NCBI GenBank assembly: GCA_024802545.1
Contig: CP103416.1
Coordinates: 124,001 to 188,000, forward strand
Source: SAR92 clade bacterium H455
Lineage (GTDB): Bacteria > Pseudomonadota > Gammaproteobacteria > Pseudomonadales > Porticoccaceae
DNA: 64,000 bases
Direction of reading: 5' to 3'
Part shown: positions 15,257 through 24,531 of the stretch, in pieces
How positions within the stretch are numbered: position 1 is the first letter of the stretch
How the letters are laid out: the number at the start of each line of letters is the position of its first letter
Position numbers and translations under genes: made by a program
Notes under the pieces: generated by a model
What the model saw: the letters and a program-made list of their open reading frames with translations, nothing else
Database searches by the model: none
Told to the model about the DNA's origin: nothing

Positions 15257-16308
15257 GTGCTCACATCCACAACTTGGCCACTGCCACCTAGCCCTTCACT
15301 GAGCGAAGGGCGCGGTGCATTGAGCACATCCAGCTTTTCCAGGGTTAAGCCAAAACGCTGCAATTCATACTCCAACTCACTAGCCGCTTCTCGGGCTCGC
15401 TCCGCCACATCGACTCTTGGCGCCCACATCACCATCTCAATATTGGCCGCCGACTTGAAAGTAGTTTTTAACCACAGCTCGCCTAGGCCGGGAGATTTAG
15501 TATGCAGGTTGATCACCCAGTCAACACCTTCATCGGACCGGTTTAGGGCCTCACGGTAGAGCTCGACTTCAACGGCATTTGCATCCATAAAGGGCAGTAC
15601 AAAACTGTAGCTCAACTCCTTCGACTGCTGGGCCTGGAGGCTTTCCAGCTGACGACTCTCAAGCTCATCAATGGCTCCCTCCAAATCACCTCTGAGGGTA
15701 CTTTGCAGCGGCATACTGCGCAATAAACTGCGCAGTAATTGCTTGAGATCGAGGCCCTGGGTAGCGACACCTACGGCGAGCTGCTGTTCGCCAAAGAGTC
15801 CGGAATTGGCCAGGCCACGCTTGACCATCTGCGGCGACAATTTTGCCATAGAGAGTAACAAGTTGGCCCCCAACTGCTCACTGCCGCTAATTTTCCCGCC
15901 GAGGGCATCAAAACCGCCGAGCTTAAGCAGGCCAGCCAGAATTGAAGGCTGCCCAGGACGATGTATAAGGCTGAGTAATCGCGGCGATGGGGCTGACAAG
16001 GCTGGGCTATTGGCACTGCCTGAGCCGCGGCCAACGAGCACCAGAGAGCGACCTAAAATACTTGTCTCAACACGAAAGTCGAGTTTGTCACCAGCTTTGA
16101 AGCGACTGCTACTTGGCCAATCTAATTCTTTATTATTGACAATTAATTTGAGTAGAGCGCCCCGAGCAGCGATTACAGCTTGAATAATTTGCCCGTCTTT
16201 TAAACCGAGATCTTTGGCCCCCGGCTGGTTCAGCGCAACCGACATCGAGCCATCCAAAAAAATCGGTGTCGGGCGGGAACTCAAATTAAGCTGCTCTGGA
16301 CCTAGCAC
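15253..16308 (-). CDS. FliK-like hook-length-control domain protein
   Basis: This 351-residue protein has a C-terminal segment similar to the FliK hook-length-control domain: SYSFVLPFMDANAVEVELYR, VINLHTKSPGLGELWLKTTF, and then AREAASELEYELQRFGLTLE. The N-terminal half (residues about 1-100) looks like a beta-rich domain (LGLKDGQIIQAVIAARGALL). It is a paralogue of the true fliK at 33694-35535 and lacks that protein's repeats. It is translationally coupled to the FlhB-like gene. The pair suggests an accessory substrate-specificity switch; the precise role is unknown. Confidence 0.8.
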   Translation of the reverse strand: MLGPEQLNLSSRPTPIFLDGSMSVALNQPGAKDLGLKDGQIIQAVIAARGALLKLIVNNKELDWPSSSRFKAGDKLDFRVETSILGRSLVLVGRGSGSANSPALSAPSPRLLSLIHRPGQPSILAGLLKLGGFDALGGKISGSEQLGANLLLSMAKLSPQMVKRGLANSGLFGEQQLAVGVATQGLDLKQLLRSLLRSMPLQSTLRGDLEGAIDELESRQLESLQAQQSKELSYSFVLPFMDANAVEVELYREALNRSDEGVDWVINLHTKSPGLGELWLKTTFKSAANIEMVMWAPRVDVAERAREAASELEYELQRFGLTLEKLDVLNAPRPSLSEGLGGSGQVVDVST

Positions 16309-16352
16309 TGGTTTTGCCTACCATTAATGGTTATCTGTCGCTGCACTTATAT

Positions 16353-16847
16353 CTAAGGGTATTTGACCCAACTTAATTTTGCATCGCGCTGCGAGAACTT
16401 GGTATCTGCCTGCTCAGTAAAGACCACATTGTGAATATCCTTTGCTCCAGGCAACCTAAGTCGCTTGCCAGCATACATCCAGTTGGGATTGCTGCGCTTA
16501 AAAGCATGGGGGTTAGCCTTGACTAAAGCCTGGCGCAAAATCGCCTTTTTCACTGGCATCTTAGGCAAGATACGCAGCAAGATCATATCGACGGTATCAC
16601 CAGGGCGCGTTGTGTAATAGCCATTTTTAACTAGCCCCTGAGATTGGATCTTAGCCAAATGTGGCTCCAGGATCTGCACATCTTTCATCAGGCGAGCAAG
16701 GGCACGCTCGGCATTTTCTGGCGCTGCATAGCTGCTGTTACTCAACATACAGAGAGCCACAACCACTGCGGCTAACGCTTTAGCCTTTGCGCTGAGTCGG
16801 CTTTTCGGTAGCGAGCGGTTTAATGTTTTCTGCCAAACAATGCGCAT
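16353..16847 (-). CDS. LysM/FimV-type periplasmic protein of the flgP-flgT group
   Basis: The product has 164 residues. It has a basic N-region and a hydrophobic segment (ALAAVVVALCMLSNSSYA) that looks like a signal peptide. A short helical stretch is followed by a LysM-like region, YYTTRPGDTVDMILLRILPK through ANPHAFKRSNPNWMYAGKRL, reminiscent of the FimV/HubP LysM. It likely binds peptidoglycan in the periplasm. AAGGA precedes the ATG. It follows flgT by 29 bases in the same direction, which suggests a role in H-ring assembly or anchoring; that is inference. Confidence 0.7.
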   Translation of the reverse strand: MRIVWQKTLNRSLPKSRLSAKAKALAAVVVALCMLSNSSYAAPENAERALARLMKDVQILEPHLAKIQSQGLVKNGYYTTRPGDTVDMILLRILPKMPVKKAILRQALVKANPHAFKRSNPNWMYAGKRLRLPGAKDIHNVVFTEQADTKFSQRDAKLSWVKYP

Positions 16848-16876
16848 TGGACTTTCCTTTTTGCTTATTAATGAAC

Positions 16877-18064
16877 TTAAAAATAAATAGCCACATAGTG
16901 GTTAAAGTTTTCACTCAACCGACTGTGCATAGCTTCACCAGCAGTCACTTTCAACGTCGCCCCATGCAACCCCACGGCCTGGACCTGGGCAAGGACTAGC
17001 CGGCCAATATCATCGAGACTAGCGCCTTGACCGCTGATCTGCGGTGTCGGACTGAGTAAAAACTGATCGCCAACCTGAACGCCTGCAATACTGCCAGCGT
17101 TTATTCGAACCTCGGCGCGCGCATCTGATTCACCACCCACAGCAGGGCTGTTGCTGACGTGGTAGTAGTGGCGACGGCATTCCAGGGTCTCGTTTATCTG
17201 ACCAACAAAGCGCTGTGAAATGGCCGTCAGCTGATCAATAAACTTTATAGGCAGGTCGGTCTTGCCATAACCACGGGGCAAACTTGGGTAATCAATCTGA
17301 ACCGTTTCGGCTACCACAACATCGCCGCGAACAGGATCTATCAGCCGCAGCTCGACTTCCATAGCTTGATTGGACCAGGGCGCTCTGCTCGCGAGGCCCG
17401 GAATCTGCGACCGGCCCCAGTAGAGCGCTTTACTGCCTTGGGCGCCGACATAGCGCTCTATATTGCGACGAGCCCCGCTAAATTCTAGCTGCACTGGCTG
17501 CAGCGCAAGTTGAATTTCAAAGGGCCGCTGAATACCACCAGTTGCGGCCATTCTTTTATGATAGCTACTGACAAATTTTTGCTTTGGCGCTACCGACCAA
17601 CCTGGGGAGCGCGACAGTGCCGCGGTTAATAACTGCTCGGAAAGCTCACCCAGCTCGCTTAAATAGTGGTCGCCAAAACGGGGATCATCGGTACTCTGGG
17701 CAATACTGATCAATACCTCGCGCTGTAAGCCTGATCGCGCCACCGGACAGTCACTGGCCACCACCGTCGCCTCAACATCTGCTACGCCTAAGCCAGCCTC
17801 CTGCAAGTACGACAGCACACGTATGCCACGCACCTGAGACTCACTAGTAACAACCGAGGCCTCATGTAAAACACCCTGCTGGTCAAGATAAGCGCTACTG
17901 ACCAACCTTACTTCGGAGTCAATACTGAGGTCGATCAAGGCTTGTTTCAGCGCCTCAAGTCGCTGATCAGCGTCCGATGCGAGAGTGATCTGAACGGCGC
18001 ACAGCATCACCAGAGACAGCAGCAGTCTGCTCCAGTGCGGAAATATTAAGCAGGATAATTTCAT
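16877..18064 (-). CDS. flgT: Flagellar H-ring protein FlgT
   Basis: FlgT is a periplasmic protein that forms part of the H ring around the LP ring and helps stator assembly in polar sodium-driven motors. From the ATG at 18064 it has 395 residues with a signal peptide (MKLSCLIFPHW, then LLLSLVMLCAVQITLAS). The C-terminal domain is the clearest match: ARAEVRINAGSIAGVQVGDQ and FLLSPTP, followed by VLAQVQAVGLHGATLKVTAG. An in-frame TTG at 18082 is an alternative start, but the ATG better fits the signal peptide. It follows flgP closely. Sequence is divergent from Vibrio FlgT, so identification rests on domain order and context. Confidence 0.8.
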   Translation of the reverse strand: MKLSCLIFPHWSRLLLSLVMLCAVQITLASDADQRLEALKQALIDLSIDSEVRLVSSAYLDQQGVLHEASVVTSESQVRGIRVLSYLQEAGLGVADVEATVVASDCPVARSGLQREVLISIAQSTDDPRFGDHYLSELGELSEQLLTAALSRSPGWSVAPKQKFVSSYHKRMAATGGIQRPFEIQLALQPVQLEFSGARRNIERYVGAQGSKALYWGRSQIPGLASRAPWSNQAMEVELRLIDPVRGDVVVAETVQIDYPSLPRGYGKTDLPIKFIDQLTAISQRFVGQINETLECRRHYYHVSNSPAVGGESDARAEVRINAGSIAGVQVGDQFLLSPTPQISGQGASLDDIGRLVLAQVQAVGLHGATLKVTAGEAMHSRLSENFNHYVAIYF

Positions 18065-18089
18065 TGTCAGCTGCCGGGGCAAGTCAAAA

Positions 18090-18566
18090 TTAAGCGCCGG
18101 ACTGGCTGGTCATCTGTTCTAGATATAGGGTACGCAAATCTCTGACGATGCCACGGTCAAGTGACATGGTAACTTCGTAGGTGTCGTCTCCAACTGGCGT
18201 AATACTCACCAGATAAGCTCCGTAGATAACCCCTTGGACGCGAGCGCGAAAGGTGTCGCTCTCGAGCACAAGCTGTCCCACTGTAGTGTTGACATCAAGA
18301 TATTGACCATAGACCTGCTCCATCAACGAACGATAGGCATCGAGTTTTGAGGCTCTAATCGACAACAGTCGCTGCTGCGCCGGATTGTCGTGGGGCTGAA
18401 CGCTGATGACAGCATAACCGGTAGCAACGATATTGCCCTGCGCATTTACCATAGTCTCAACCACTGCGGCATTGTATTCCTCTGTGGTCATAGCACAGCT
18501 GGCCAAGAGCATAACAACAGCACTTAGAAAAATGATTTTCAAACGTTTCAATATGGATCTGTTCAT
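18090..18566 (-). CDS. flgP: Flagellar outer-membrane lipoprotein FlgP
   Basis: FlgP is an outer-membrane lipoprotein of the LPP20 family that forms part of the outer H-ring or basal disk. From the ATG at 18566 it has 158 residues with a lipobox ending in LLASC (Cys24). The mature part has NIVATGYAVISVQPHDNPAQ and RLLSIRASKLDAYRSLMEQV, the family core, and VQGVIYGAYLVSITPVGDDT near the end. A start at 18587 would add seven residues before the signal and is less likely. It heads the group flgP-flgT-LysM, divergent from flhA. Confidence 0.88.
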   Translation of the reverse strand: MNRSILKRLKIIFLSAVVMLLASCAMTTEEYNAAVVETMVNAQGNIVATGYAVISVQPHDNPAQQRLLSIRASKLDAYRSLMEQVYGQYLDVNTTVGQLVLESDTFRARVQGVIYGAYLVSITPVGDDTYEVTMSLDRGIVRDLRTLYLEQMTSQSGA

Positions 18567-18746
18567 GGTGCATCCCACTACAATCAAATGAGTTAATGGT
18601 CGCCGCCCCTGTCTTCAAGACTTGGCTACTCTAACTTTCTATGTTCTAAACATCGGCAGTTGTACACCAGGCTTTAGCCAACTGATAGATTAATTAGCCT
18701 CAGTCAACCCACACCCGAGCAAATCTCTTAGCTCTGCGGAGCAGTC

Positions 18747-18761
18747 TGGCACAGTTATTGC
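18747..18761 (+). promoter_or_regulatory. Sigma54 promoter of flhA
   Basis: TGGCACAGTTATTGC matches the sigma54 consensus TGGCAC-N5-TTGC at all fixed positions. It lies 75 bases before the flhA ATG, with a predicted start near 18773. It probably drives flhA, flhF and possibly flhG-fliA and the two genes after. The rest of the flgP-flhA gap (18567-18835) shows no other clear element. Confidence 0.92.
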
Positions 18762-18835
18762 TCTTTCCAATTATAGGTAGCAAACCCACTGCTAGACATA
18801 TATCTAACATGCTGATTTTAAATAGGTTTTATTAA

Positions 18836-20941
18836 ATGGCTTCTGCAATACTGTCAAACATACGACAGGATATGTCGAGAATCGAACTGTCCACGCTGGG
18901 TGTTCCAGCGCTGGTACTGTTGATTATTTCGATGTTGATCCTGCCGTTGCCGGCATTTTTGTTGGACTTCCTGTTTACCTTTAATATTATTATTGGCCTG
19001 GTGATCATTATGGTCGCCATCAATAGTTCCAAGCCTCTCGACTTTTCATCTTTCCCTTCTATATTGCTGCTCGCCACCATGTTGCGCCTGGGCCTCAATG
19101 TGGCGTCCACTCGACTGGTGTTGGTAAAAGGCCACGAAGGTCCAGACTCAGCGGGCAAGGTGATTCAAGCCTTTGGTGAGTTTGTAATCGGCGGCAATTA
19201 TTTGGTCGGCTTTATTATCTTTTCAATTTTGATGATCATTAACTTTATCGTTGTCACTAAAGGTGCCGGGCGAGTGTCTGAAGTTATAGCCCGCTTTACC
19301 CTCGACGCCATGCCCGGCAAGCAAATGGCCATTGATGCCGACTTAAATGCCGGGGTTATTGATCAGGAGACCGCCAAGTTCCGTCGCGAAGAGATTACCC
19401 AGGAATCAGACTTCTTTGGCTCCATGGACGGTGCTTCCAAATTTGTCCGCGGTGATGCTATCGCCGGCCTGCTGATTTTGATTATTAATATTGTTGGCGG
19501 TCTGATTATCGGTATTGGTCAGCACGACCTGAGCTTCTCTGACGCAGGTCGCATCTATGTGCTGCTGACCATTGGCGATGGCCTGGTTGCACAGATTCCG
19601 TCGCTGCTATTATCTCTGGCAACAGCCATTATCGTGACCCGGGTAACCACCTCTGAATCCATGTCTGAGCAAGCCAAGAGCCAGCTCAATAACCCTATGG
19701 CGTTTTTTGTTGCCGCAGGTATTTTGATACTGCTTGGCTTGGTTCCTGGGATGCCCCACTTTATATTTTTAAGCCTGGGTGCCGGCGCTGCGGTGTTGGC
19801 CTACACACTGTCACAAAGCGCAAATAAGCAGGAGCGGAGCGTCATTTTGGAAGCGGCCACCACTGAAACCGCCAAGGCCAATGAACAAGAGCTTGGCTGG
19901 GATGACGTTGACCAGGTTGACCTTGTGGGCCTGGATATAGGTTACGGGCTGATCCCTCTGGTTAATGCCAATGCCGGTGGCCAACTGCTAACGCGGGTTA
20001 AAGGTGTGCGTAAAAAACTCTCTGCAGAATTAGGATTTCTGATTCAGCCGATACGCATTCGCGACAACTTAGATCTGGCGCCGGATGTCTACCATATTGT
20101 TATGAACGGCGTAGTCCGCGGCAAAGGCGAAATTAAAGTCGGTCGTGAAATGGCGATTAATCCCGGCCAAGTTCACGGGGTGCTCGAAGGCACAGCCACT
20201 AAAGAGCCTGCTTTTGGTTTAGACGCCATATGGATCGACCCGAGCCAGCGCGACTATGCTCGAACCCTTGGGTATACCGTAGTCGACTCAGCCACTGCCA
20301 TCGCGACACACCTTAATACTCTTTTGCGCAGCAACGCCTCAGAGCTACTCAGCCATGATGAGACACAGCAGCTTCTCGACAAAGTCGCAGCTCGGGCACC
20401 GAAGTTGGTAGAAGATTTGGTGCCAGGGAAACTGCCTCTGGCGACCATTACCAAGATCTTGCAAAACATTCTCGACGAGTCGGTTTCAGTGCGTGATATG
20501 CGCACCATTATTGAAGTGATTTCAACGGAGAGCGCGCGCACTCAGGATGCCGATGAATTAACAGCAGCTGTGCGGCCACGACTTGGACGTATGATCGTTC
20601 AAGGGCTGGTAGAAATTAATGACAGCCTACCGGTGATTACTCTCGAGCCCTCTCTCGAGCAAATGCTGCACAACATTTTGCAGCAGAGCAGCGCTAATCA
20701 AGGTTTGATTATTGAACCCAAGCTGGCCGAGGGTCTGTTTAAGGCGCTCGCCGAAAATACTCAGGAAGTAGAAAATCAAGGACTGCCAGCAGTGCTGGTA
20801 GTGTCGCCAGGAATTCGTCCCTGGCTGTCAAAAATAATCCGTCATCGACTCGCGGACCTCACGGTTCTCTCCTACAGCGAGATTCCGGAAGATCAATCAG
20901 TAAAAGTCGTAGCTACAGTTAGCGTCGACGAACAGTCTTAA
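18836..20941 (+). CDS. flhA: Flagellar export gate protein FlhA
   Basis: FlhA is the large export-gate component of the flagellar type III secretion apparatus in the inner membrane. At 701 residues it has the usual length (about 690-700). The N-terminal half has around eight membrane segments, starting VPALVLLIISMLILPLPAFL. It includes the highly conserved FHIPEP-family stretch (SSFPSILLLATMLRLGLNVA, STRLVL) and the cytoplasmic loop ARFTLDAMPGKQMAIDADLN with FFGSMDGASKFVRGDAIAG. The C-terminal cytoplasmic domain follows from about residue 350. It is the first gene of the sigma54-driven flhA-flhF-flhG-fliA run. Confidence 0.98.
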   Translation: MASAILSNIRQDMSRIELSTLGVPALVLLIISMLILPLPAFLLDFLFTFNIIIGLVIIMVAINSSKPLDFSSFPSILLLATMLRLGLNVASTRLVLVKGHEGPDSAGKVIQAFGEFVIGGNYLVGFIIFSILMIINFIVVTKGAGRVSEVIARFTLDAMPGKQMAIDADLNAGVIDQETAKFRREEITQESDFFGSMDGASKFVRGDAIAGLLILIINIVGGLIIGIGQHDLSFSDAGRIYVLLTIGDGLVAQIPSLLLSLATAIIVTRVTTSESMSEQAKSQLNNPMAFFVAAGILILLGLVPGMPHFIFLSLGAGAAVLAYTLSQSANKQERSVILEAATTETAKANEQELGWDDVDQVDLVGLDIGYGLIPLVNANAGGQLLTRVKGVRKKLSAELGFLIQPIRIRDNLDLAPDVYHIVMNGVVRGKGEIKVGREMAINPGQVHGVLEGTATKEPAFGLDAIWIDPSQRDYARTLGYTVVDSATAIATHLNTLLRSNASELLSHDETQQLLDKVAARAPKLVEDLVPGKLPLATITKILQNILDESVSVRDMRTIIEVISTESARTQDADELTAAVRPRLGRMIVQGLVEINDSLPVITLEPSLEQMLHNILQQSSANQGLIIEPKLAEGLFKALAENTQEVENQGLPAVLVVSPGIRPWLSKIIRHRLADLTVLSYSEIPEDQSVKVVATVSVDEQS

Positions 20942-20958
20942 TACAGGGTATCTGAATC

Positions 20959-22260
20959 ATGGAACTACAGCGAATTTTGGCCAGCAATACACGCAGTGCA
21001 ATGGAGCAGGTTTTTAATCTCTTCGGTGAAGATGCAATGATTGTTGCCAATAATAGAGTGAAGGGCAAAACCGAAATTATTGTCGCTCTCGATCTGGTTT
21101 CAGAGGTTAAAGCTGCCTTGAAAAAAACTCCCGAAGTGGCAATCGAAGCACATGATGCAGCAAAATTTAGCGATCTAATCGACGCTCATATTGAAGGCAA
21201 AGCCAGACAAAATGAAACTGAAACATGTCACACAGATGCGCTTAACGATCTTGCTCTCGGGTGTGACTTTGAGCCCCTTCGTGACACTATGTCGGCTGTA
21301 AAAATGCCCGCGGTCGACCCCTTAGTCGACGTTTCCCTGGACCGAGTAAGCGTAGCACTCAACGGTGAAAACTATAAAGAAGCTGCGGATAGAGAGTATT
21401 TAAAAGCCCGTGAAATTGTTGATCTGGTAAAACAAGAACTCAACACTATGCGCGATGAATTCAAACTATCTCAGCATAAGGATTCCTGGAGCGGCCGACT
21501 CGCGGTTAACGAGGAAATGGGCCCACTGGTAGAGTCATTTAATGAAACCGGTATGCCGCTGGGTATGCGCGAGTCAGTTATCGAAGTGATTAACCAGAGC
21601 GACTCAGTGAGCGATGCGATCGCCCAGCTAACCTCAGCCATCGGCGATGAAATCGAACATATAAATTTACTCAACAACCTTCAGGGCGTGCATATTATTG
21701 CCGGCAACTCCGGTGCAGGGAAAACTATGATGGCAGGCCGGCTAGCTAAACAAATGGCTCAGCAGTATGGAGAAGATACCGTAGCTTTAATCAGTTTTGA
21801 TGATTTACGCATTGGCGCCTGGGCTCAGGCACAGCTGATTGGCACTCAAGCCGGCGTGGATACTTTTCGCGCCACTTCAATTGAAGTATTGTTGCAGCTA
21901 ATGGGTGAACTTAGTTCGCGAAAATTAATCCTTATTGACACCTCCGGATTAAATATCGAACAGCATATTAATTCGCTTAGTGAGGCGTTGCCGGAAGCAC
22001 AAAAACACCTGCTGTTAACTGCAGATGCATCAGAGGCGTCAGCAAAGCGCCAATTCAAAGGTGATGGCGTTCGATGGGATTCAGTAATGCTCTCGCACTT
22101 CGATAGCGAAGTGCACCCCTGGGCCATTATTTACTTATTGTTACAGCATTCCACACCAATCTCAGTGGCGGCTGTAGCCCCCAATATTTCTGATCAGGCT
22201 ATATCCATAAATGGGCTTAAGCTTGCTGAGCAGGCTCTTTCGTCTCTGCCAATACGTTAA
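20959..22260 (+). CDS. flhF: Polar flagellar GTPase FlhF, divergent
   Basis: FlhF is an SRP-type GTPase that places the polar flagellum. The protein has 433 residues. The N-terminal basic domain starts MELQRILASNTRSAMEQVFN with the FGEDAMIVANNRVKGKTEII block. The NG domain carries a P-loop GNSGAGKT (about 248-255), FDDLRIGAWAQAQLIGTQAG and the G3-like LILIDTSGLN. The G4 position, normally TKLDE, reads SHFDSE (about 378), and the following DGQxVPxD loop is replaced by VAPNISDQA. Nucleotide specificity or hydrolysis may therefore be altered. It begins 17 bases after flhA. Confidence 0.9.
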   Translation: MELQRILASNTRSAMEQVFNLFGEDAMIVANNRVKGKTEIIVALDLVSEVKAALKKTPEVAIEAHDAAKFSDLIDAHIEGKARQNETETCHTDALNDLALGCDFEPLRDTMSAVKMPAVDPLVDVSLDRVSVALNGENYKEAADREYLKAREIVDLVKQELNTMRDEFKLSQHKDSWSGRLAVNEEMGPLVESFNETGMPLGMRESVIEVINQSDSVSDAIAQLTSAIGDEIEHINLLNNLQGVHIIAGNSGAGKTMMAGRLAKQMAQQYGEDTVALISFDDLRIGAWAQAQLIGTQAGVDTFRATSIEVLLQLMGELSSRKLILIDTSGLNIEQHINSLSEALPEAQKHLLLTADASEASAKRQFKGDGVRWDSVMLSHFDSEVHPWAIIYLLLQHSTPISVAAVAPNISDQAISINGLKLAEQALSSLPIR

Positions 22261-22294
22261 ATCTAACTAGATATAATTGACCATTTAGATTACA

Positions 22295-22309
22295 GAGGCC
22301 TAAAGCCTC
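22295..22309 (+). repeat. Small inverted repeat between flhF and flhG
   Basis: GAGGC-CTAAA-GCCTC forms a five-base-stem hairpin 35 bases after the flhF stop, in the 148-base flhF-flhG gap. No T-run follows on either strand, so it is not a convincing terminator. It could affect the relative expression of flhF and flhG. No clear promoter was recognised in the gap. Confidence 0.35.
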
Positions 22310-22408
22310 CTAAAATGATTACTTTTGCGACGAGTTAAGCCAGATAGAGTGCTCTAATTAGCCTCATATCTATGTATAAAAGTAATCTTTAAAGAGTTAA
22401 AGTAAAGT

Positions 22409-23236
22409 ATGACTAAATATGGCACACAAATTATCGGCGTTGCTAGTGGCAAAGGTGGCGTTGGTAAGACGACAATCTCCGTCAACCTGGCAGTCAAGCT
22501 GGCATCACTTGGTAAAAAAGTGATGATATTTGACGCCGACTTGGGATTAGCTAATGCTCAGCTTGCCCTGGGTATCCGCACACCGTTTAACTTTAGCCAC
22601 GTGCTATCTGGCGAGAAAACGCTAAGTGAAATAATTGTTGAGGGCCCCTCCGGCGTAAAATTGGTACCTGGAGCCAGTGGCATACAGCATATGGCCGCTC
22701 TAGGCCACAGGGAAACCGCTAGTATCATTCAGGCATTCTCGGAGCTTGAAGACGAACTCGATTACCTAATTGTCGACGTTGCAGCCGGCCTCTCCGATGC
22801 CGTAATGGCCTTCATGAGTGCCTGTCAACACCGCTTTGTAGTGGTTAAGAATGAACCCTACTCGATTGCGGATGCCTACAGCACTATTAAAGTTATGATG
22901 CAGGACTATAAATTAGATCGAATTCATTTGGTGCCGAATGGCGTTGACTCCCAGCGCGAAGGGGAAAGACTGTTCACAAGTATCAATACCGTAGTGCAGA
23001 ACTATCTCAGCGGTCAGATTAGATACTTACATTCCATCAGTGCTGACAAAATGTTGCCTAAGGCAATGAAAGCCTCAAAGCCCTTGGTTGACTTTTCGCC
23101 CAAATCCGCAGCCGCCTATGATTTTAGTGCCTTGGCGGAGCAAGTTATGAAATTAGAGAAGAATGTTCCACTAAATGGAAATATTCAATTCTTTATCGAG
23201 CGCGTCGCAGCACAACTGGCATCCAAGGCTCCGTAA
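22409..23236 (+). CDS. flhG: Flagellar number regulator FlhG (FleN, MinD-like ATPase)
   Basis: FlhG/FleN is a ParA/MinD-family ATPase that limits the number of polar flagella by acting on FlhF and the FleQ-type activator. The protein has 275 residues. The deviant Walker A is GKGGVGKT (residues 14-21), then VMIFDADLGLANAQLALGIR (switch I region), and DYLIVDVAAGLSDAVMAFM (Walker B region). The stretch VVVKNEPYSIADAYSTIKVM matches the FlhG pattern. It lies 148 bases after flhF, and its stop is two bases before the fliA ATG. Confidence 0.95.
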   Translation: MTKYGTQIIGVASGKGGVGKTTISVNLAVKLASLGKKVMIFDADLGLANAQLALGIRTPFNFSHVLSGEKTLSEIIVEGPSGVKLVPGASGIQHMAALGHRETASIIQAFSELEDELDYLIVDVAAGLSDAVMAFMSACQHRFVVVKNEPYSIADAYSTIKVMMQDYKLDRIHLVPNGVDSQREGERLFTSINTVVQNYLSGQIRYLHSISADKMLPKAMKASKPLVDFSPKSAAAYDFSALAEQVMKLEKNVPLNGNIQFFIERVAAQLASKAP

Positions 23237-23238
23237 CC

Positions 23239-23961
23239 ATGTCTGATGCCAGAATTTATGAGGAGATCCAGAACGCCGACCAGCCGAGCACTTCACTAGT
23301 CGACTATATTGGACTGGTTAAGCGAGTCGCGCTGCATCTTAAAGGTCGCCTGCCAAACTTCATGGAGCTCGACGAGCTTATTCAGGTTGGCATGATCGGA
23401 CTTATTGAAGCGGACAAGTCCTTTGATAACACCAAAGGCGTAGATTTCGAGGTATTTGCCAAGAACCGTATTCGCGGTGCAATTCTCGATCAAGTGCGCA
23501 AGATGTCCTACCTGCCGCGCTCGGCGATTGTCAGCATTCGTGATCACAATGAGGCCAGCGCAGCATTAACTGGCGAACTAGGTCGCGCACCCAGCCAGGC
23601 AGAGCTTGCTGACTTTATGGGCAAAGACGCAGATACCTTTCAAAAGGAGCGCACCCACGCACATCGTTTTCAGACCGTGTCACTGGAGACGCAGACAACG
23701 GAGTCTGTCGATTTACCCACCGGCAATAGCAGCAACCCTGAACAGGAGCTTGTGGAAGACCAATTTATGGATGCTCTTACTAAGTCCATCGGTGAATTGC
23801 CTGAACGTGACAGAACCATCGTATCGCTTTATTATGTAGAAGAAATGAATTTAAAAGAGATTGGCGCTGTGCTCGACGTAAGTGAGTCGAGAGTGAGTCA
23901 AATCCTGTCGGCCTGCGTAAAAACTCTGCGGGCGAAAATGCATAATCATGTTACCGAGTAA
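23239..23961 (+). CDS. fliA: Flagellar sigma factor FliA (sigma28)
   Basis: FliA is the alternative sigma factor for late flagellar genes and is held by FlgM. The protein has 240 residues, the standard size. Region 2 shows VDYIGLVKRVALHLKGRLPN, the MELDELIQVGMIGLIEADKS core and FEVFAKNRIRGAILDQVRKM. Region 4 includes IGELPERDRTIVSLYYVEEM and LKEIGAVLDVSESRVSQILS. The ATG follows the flhG stop by two bases. Likely targets in this window are the promoters before flgM and fliS. Confidence 0.97.
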   Translation: MSDARIYEEIQNADQPSTSLVDYIGLVKRVALHLKGRLPNFMELDELIQVGMIGLIEADKSFDNTKGVDFEVFAKNRIRGAILDQVRKMSYLPRSAIVSIRDHNEASAALTGELGRAPSQAELADFMGKDADTFQKERTHAHRFQTVSLETQTTESVDLPTGNSSNPEQELVEDQFMDALTKSIGELPERDRTIVSLYYVEEMNLKEIGAVLDVSESRVSQILSACVKTLRAKMHNHVTE

Positions 23962-23969
23962 GGTATAAA

Positions 23970-24515
23970 ATGGCGTTATCAATACTTAAAAAAAGAGCCA
24001 TGAAAAAAGCCATGGAAAATGCCAAGGCTTCTTATATAAAAGCGGCCTCCATGAGTGGTTTGACTCGGGAAGCACGTATTTTTAAGGCCCGCATCGCTGG
24101 CCGTAGCAAGGCCCATTTAGATAAAGTCTTTATCGAAGGTGCGGAGCAGTCAGAAGCTTTTCAAGAGGCGTGCTTAGCCGCGCTATCTGATGGCAGGGAG
24201 CGGCCGGCTATGCCTGACCCACAACCGTTTCAAACTGTCCAAACAAAGACTGAAACCGTCTACACCTACGTTCCGGCAGAATTTGCTAAAGAAATGTATG
24301 CTCTAGGAAGCCTCTATCAGGCGGTTTCCATCAGCCTTAATGAAGCACTAAAATTGGCTCAAGAAGTGGCCGACAAAGTGAGTTATGACATTGGGATCGA
24401 AGAACCCTTTGTAGCAGTGCAATTTCTCCGCGACGAACTCGAAGAATCGCTTTCTGCTACTGAAGAAGGCGAATCGGCTAAGACTGAAGCTAAGTCGCCA
24501 GAATCTAATCTGTGA
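23970..24515 (+). CDS. Unknown helical protein in the fliA operon
   Basis: I do not recognise this 181-residue protein. It begins with a very basic, amphipathic helix (MALSILKKRAMKKAMENAKA), has a central Pro/Gln segment (PDPQPFQTVQTKTETVYTYV), and ends with an acidic helical and disordered tail (ELEESLSATEEGESAKTEAK). There is no signal peptide or membrane segment, so it is probably cytoplasmic, perhaps touching the membrane through the basic N-terminus. It starts eight bases after fliA and is followed by another unknown gene. In related polar flagellar clusters cheY and cheZ occupy this position; this protein resembles neither. Confidence 0.75.
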   Translation: MALSILKKRAMKKAMENAKASYIKAASMSGLTREARIFKARIAGRSKAHLDKVFIEGAEQSEAFQEACLAALSDGRERPAMPDPQPFQTVQTKTETVYTYVPAEFAKEMYALGSLYQAVSISLNEALKLAQEVADKVSYDIGIEEPFVAVQFLRDELEESLSATEEGESAKTEAKSPESNL

Positions 24516-24531
24516 AGGGTAGGTATTAGCC

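Noticed and set aside
18671-18715. Sigma54 promoter for flgP on the minus strand
   Set aside because: GG-N10-GC is present at one site, but the remaining positions are far from the consensus.
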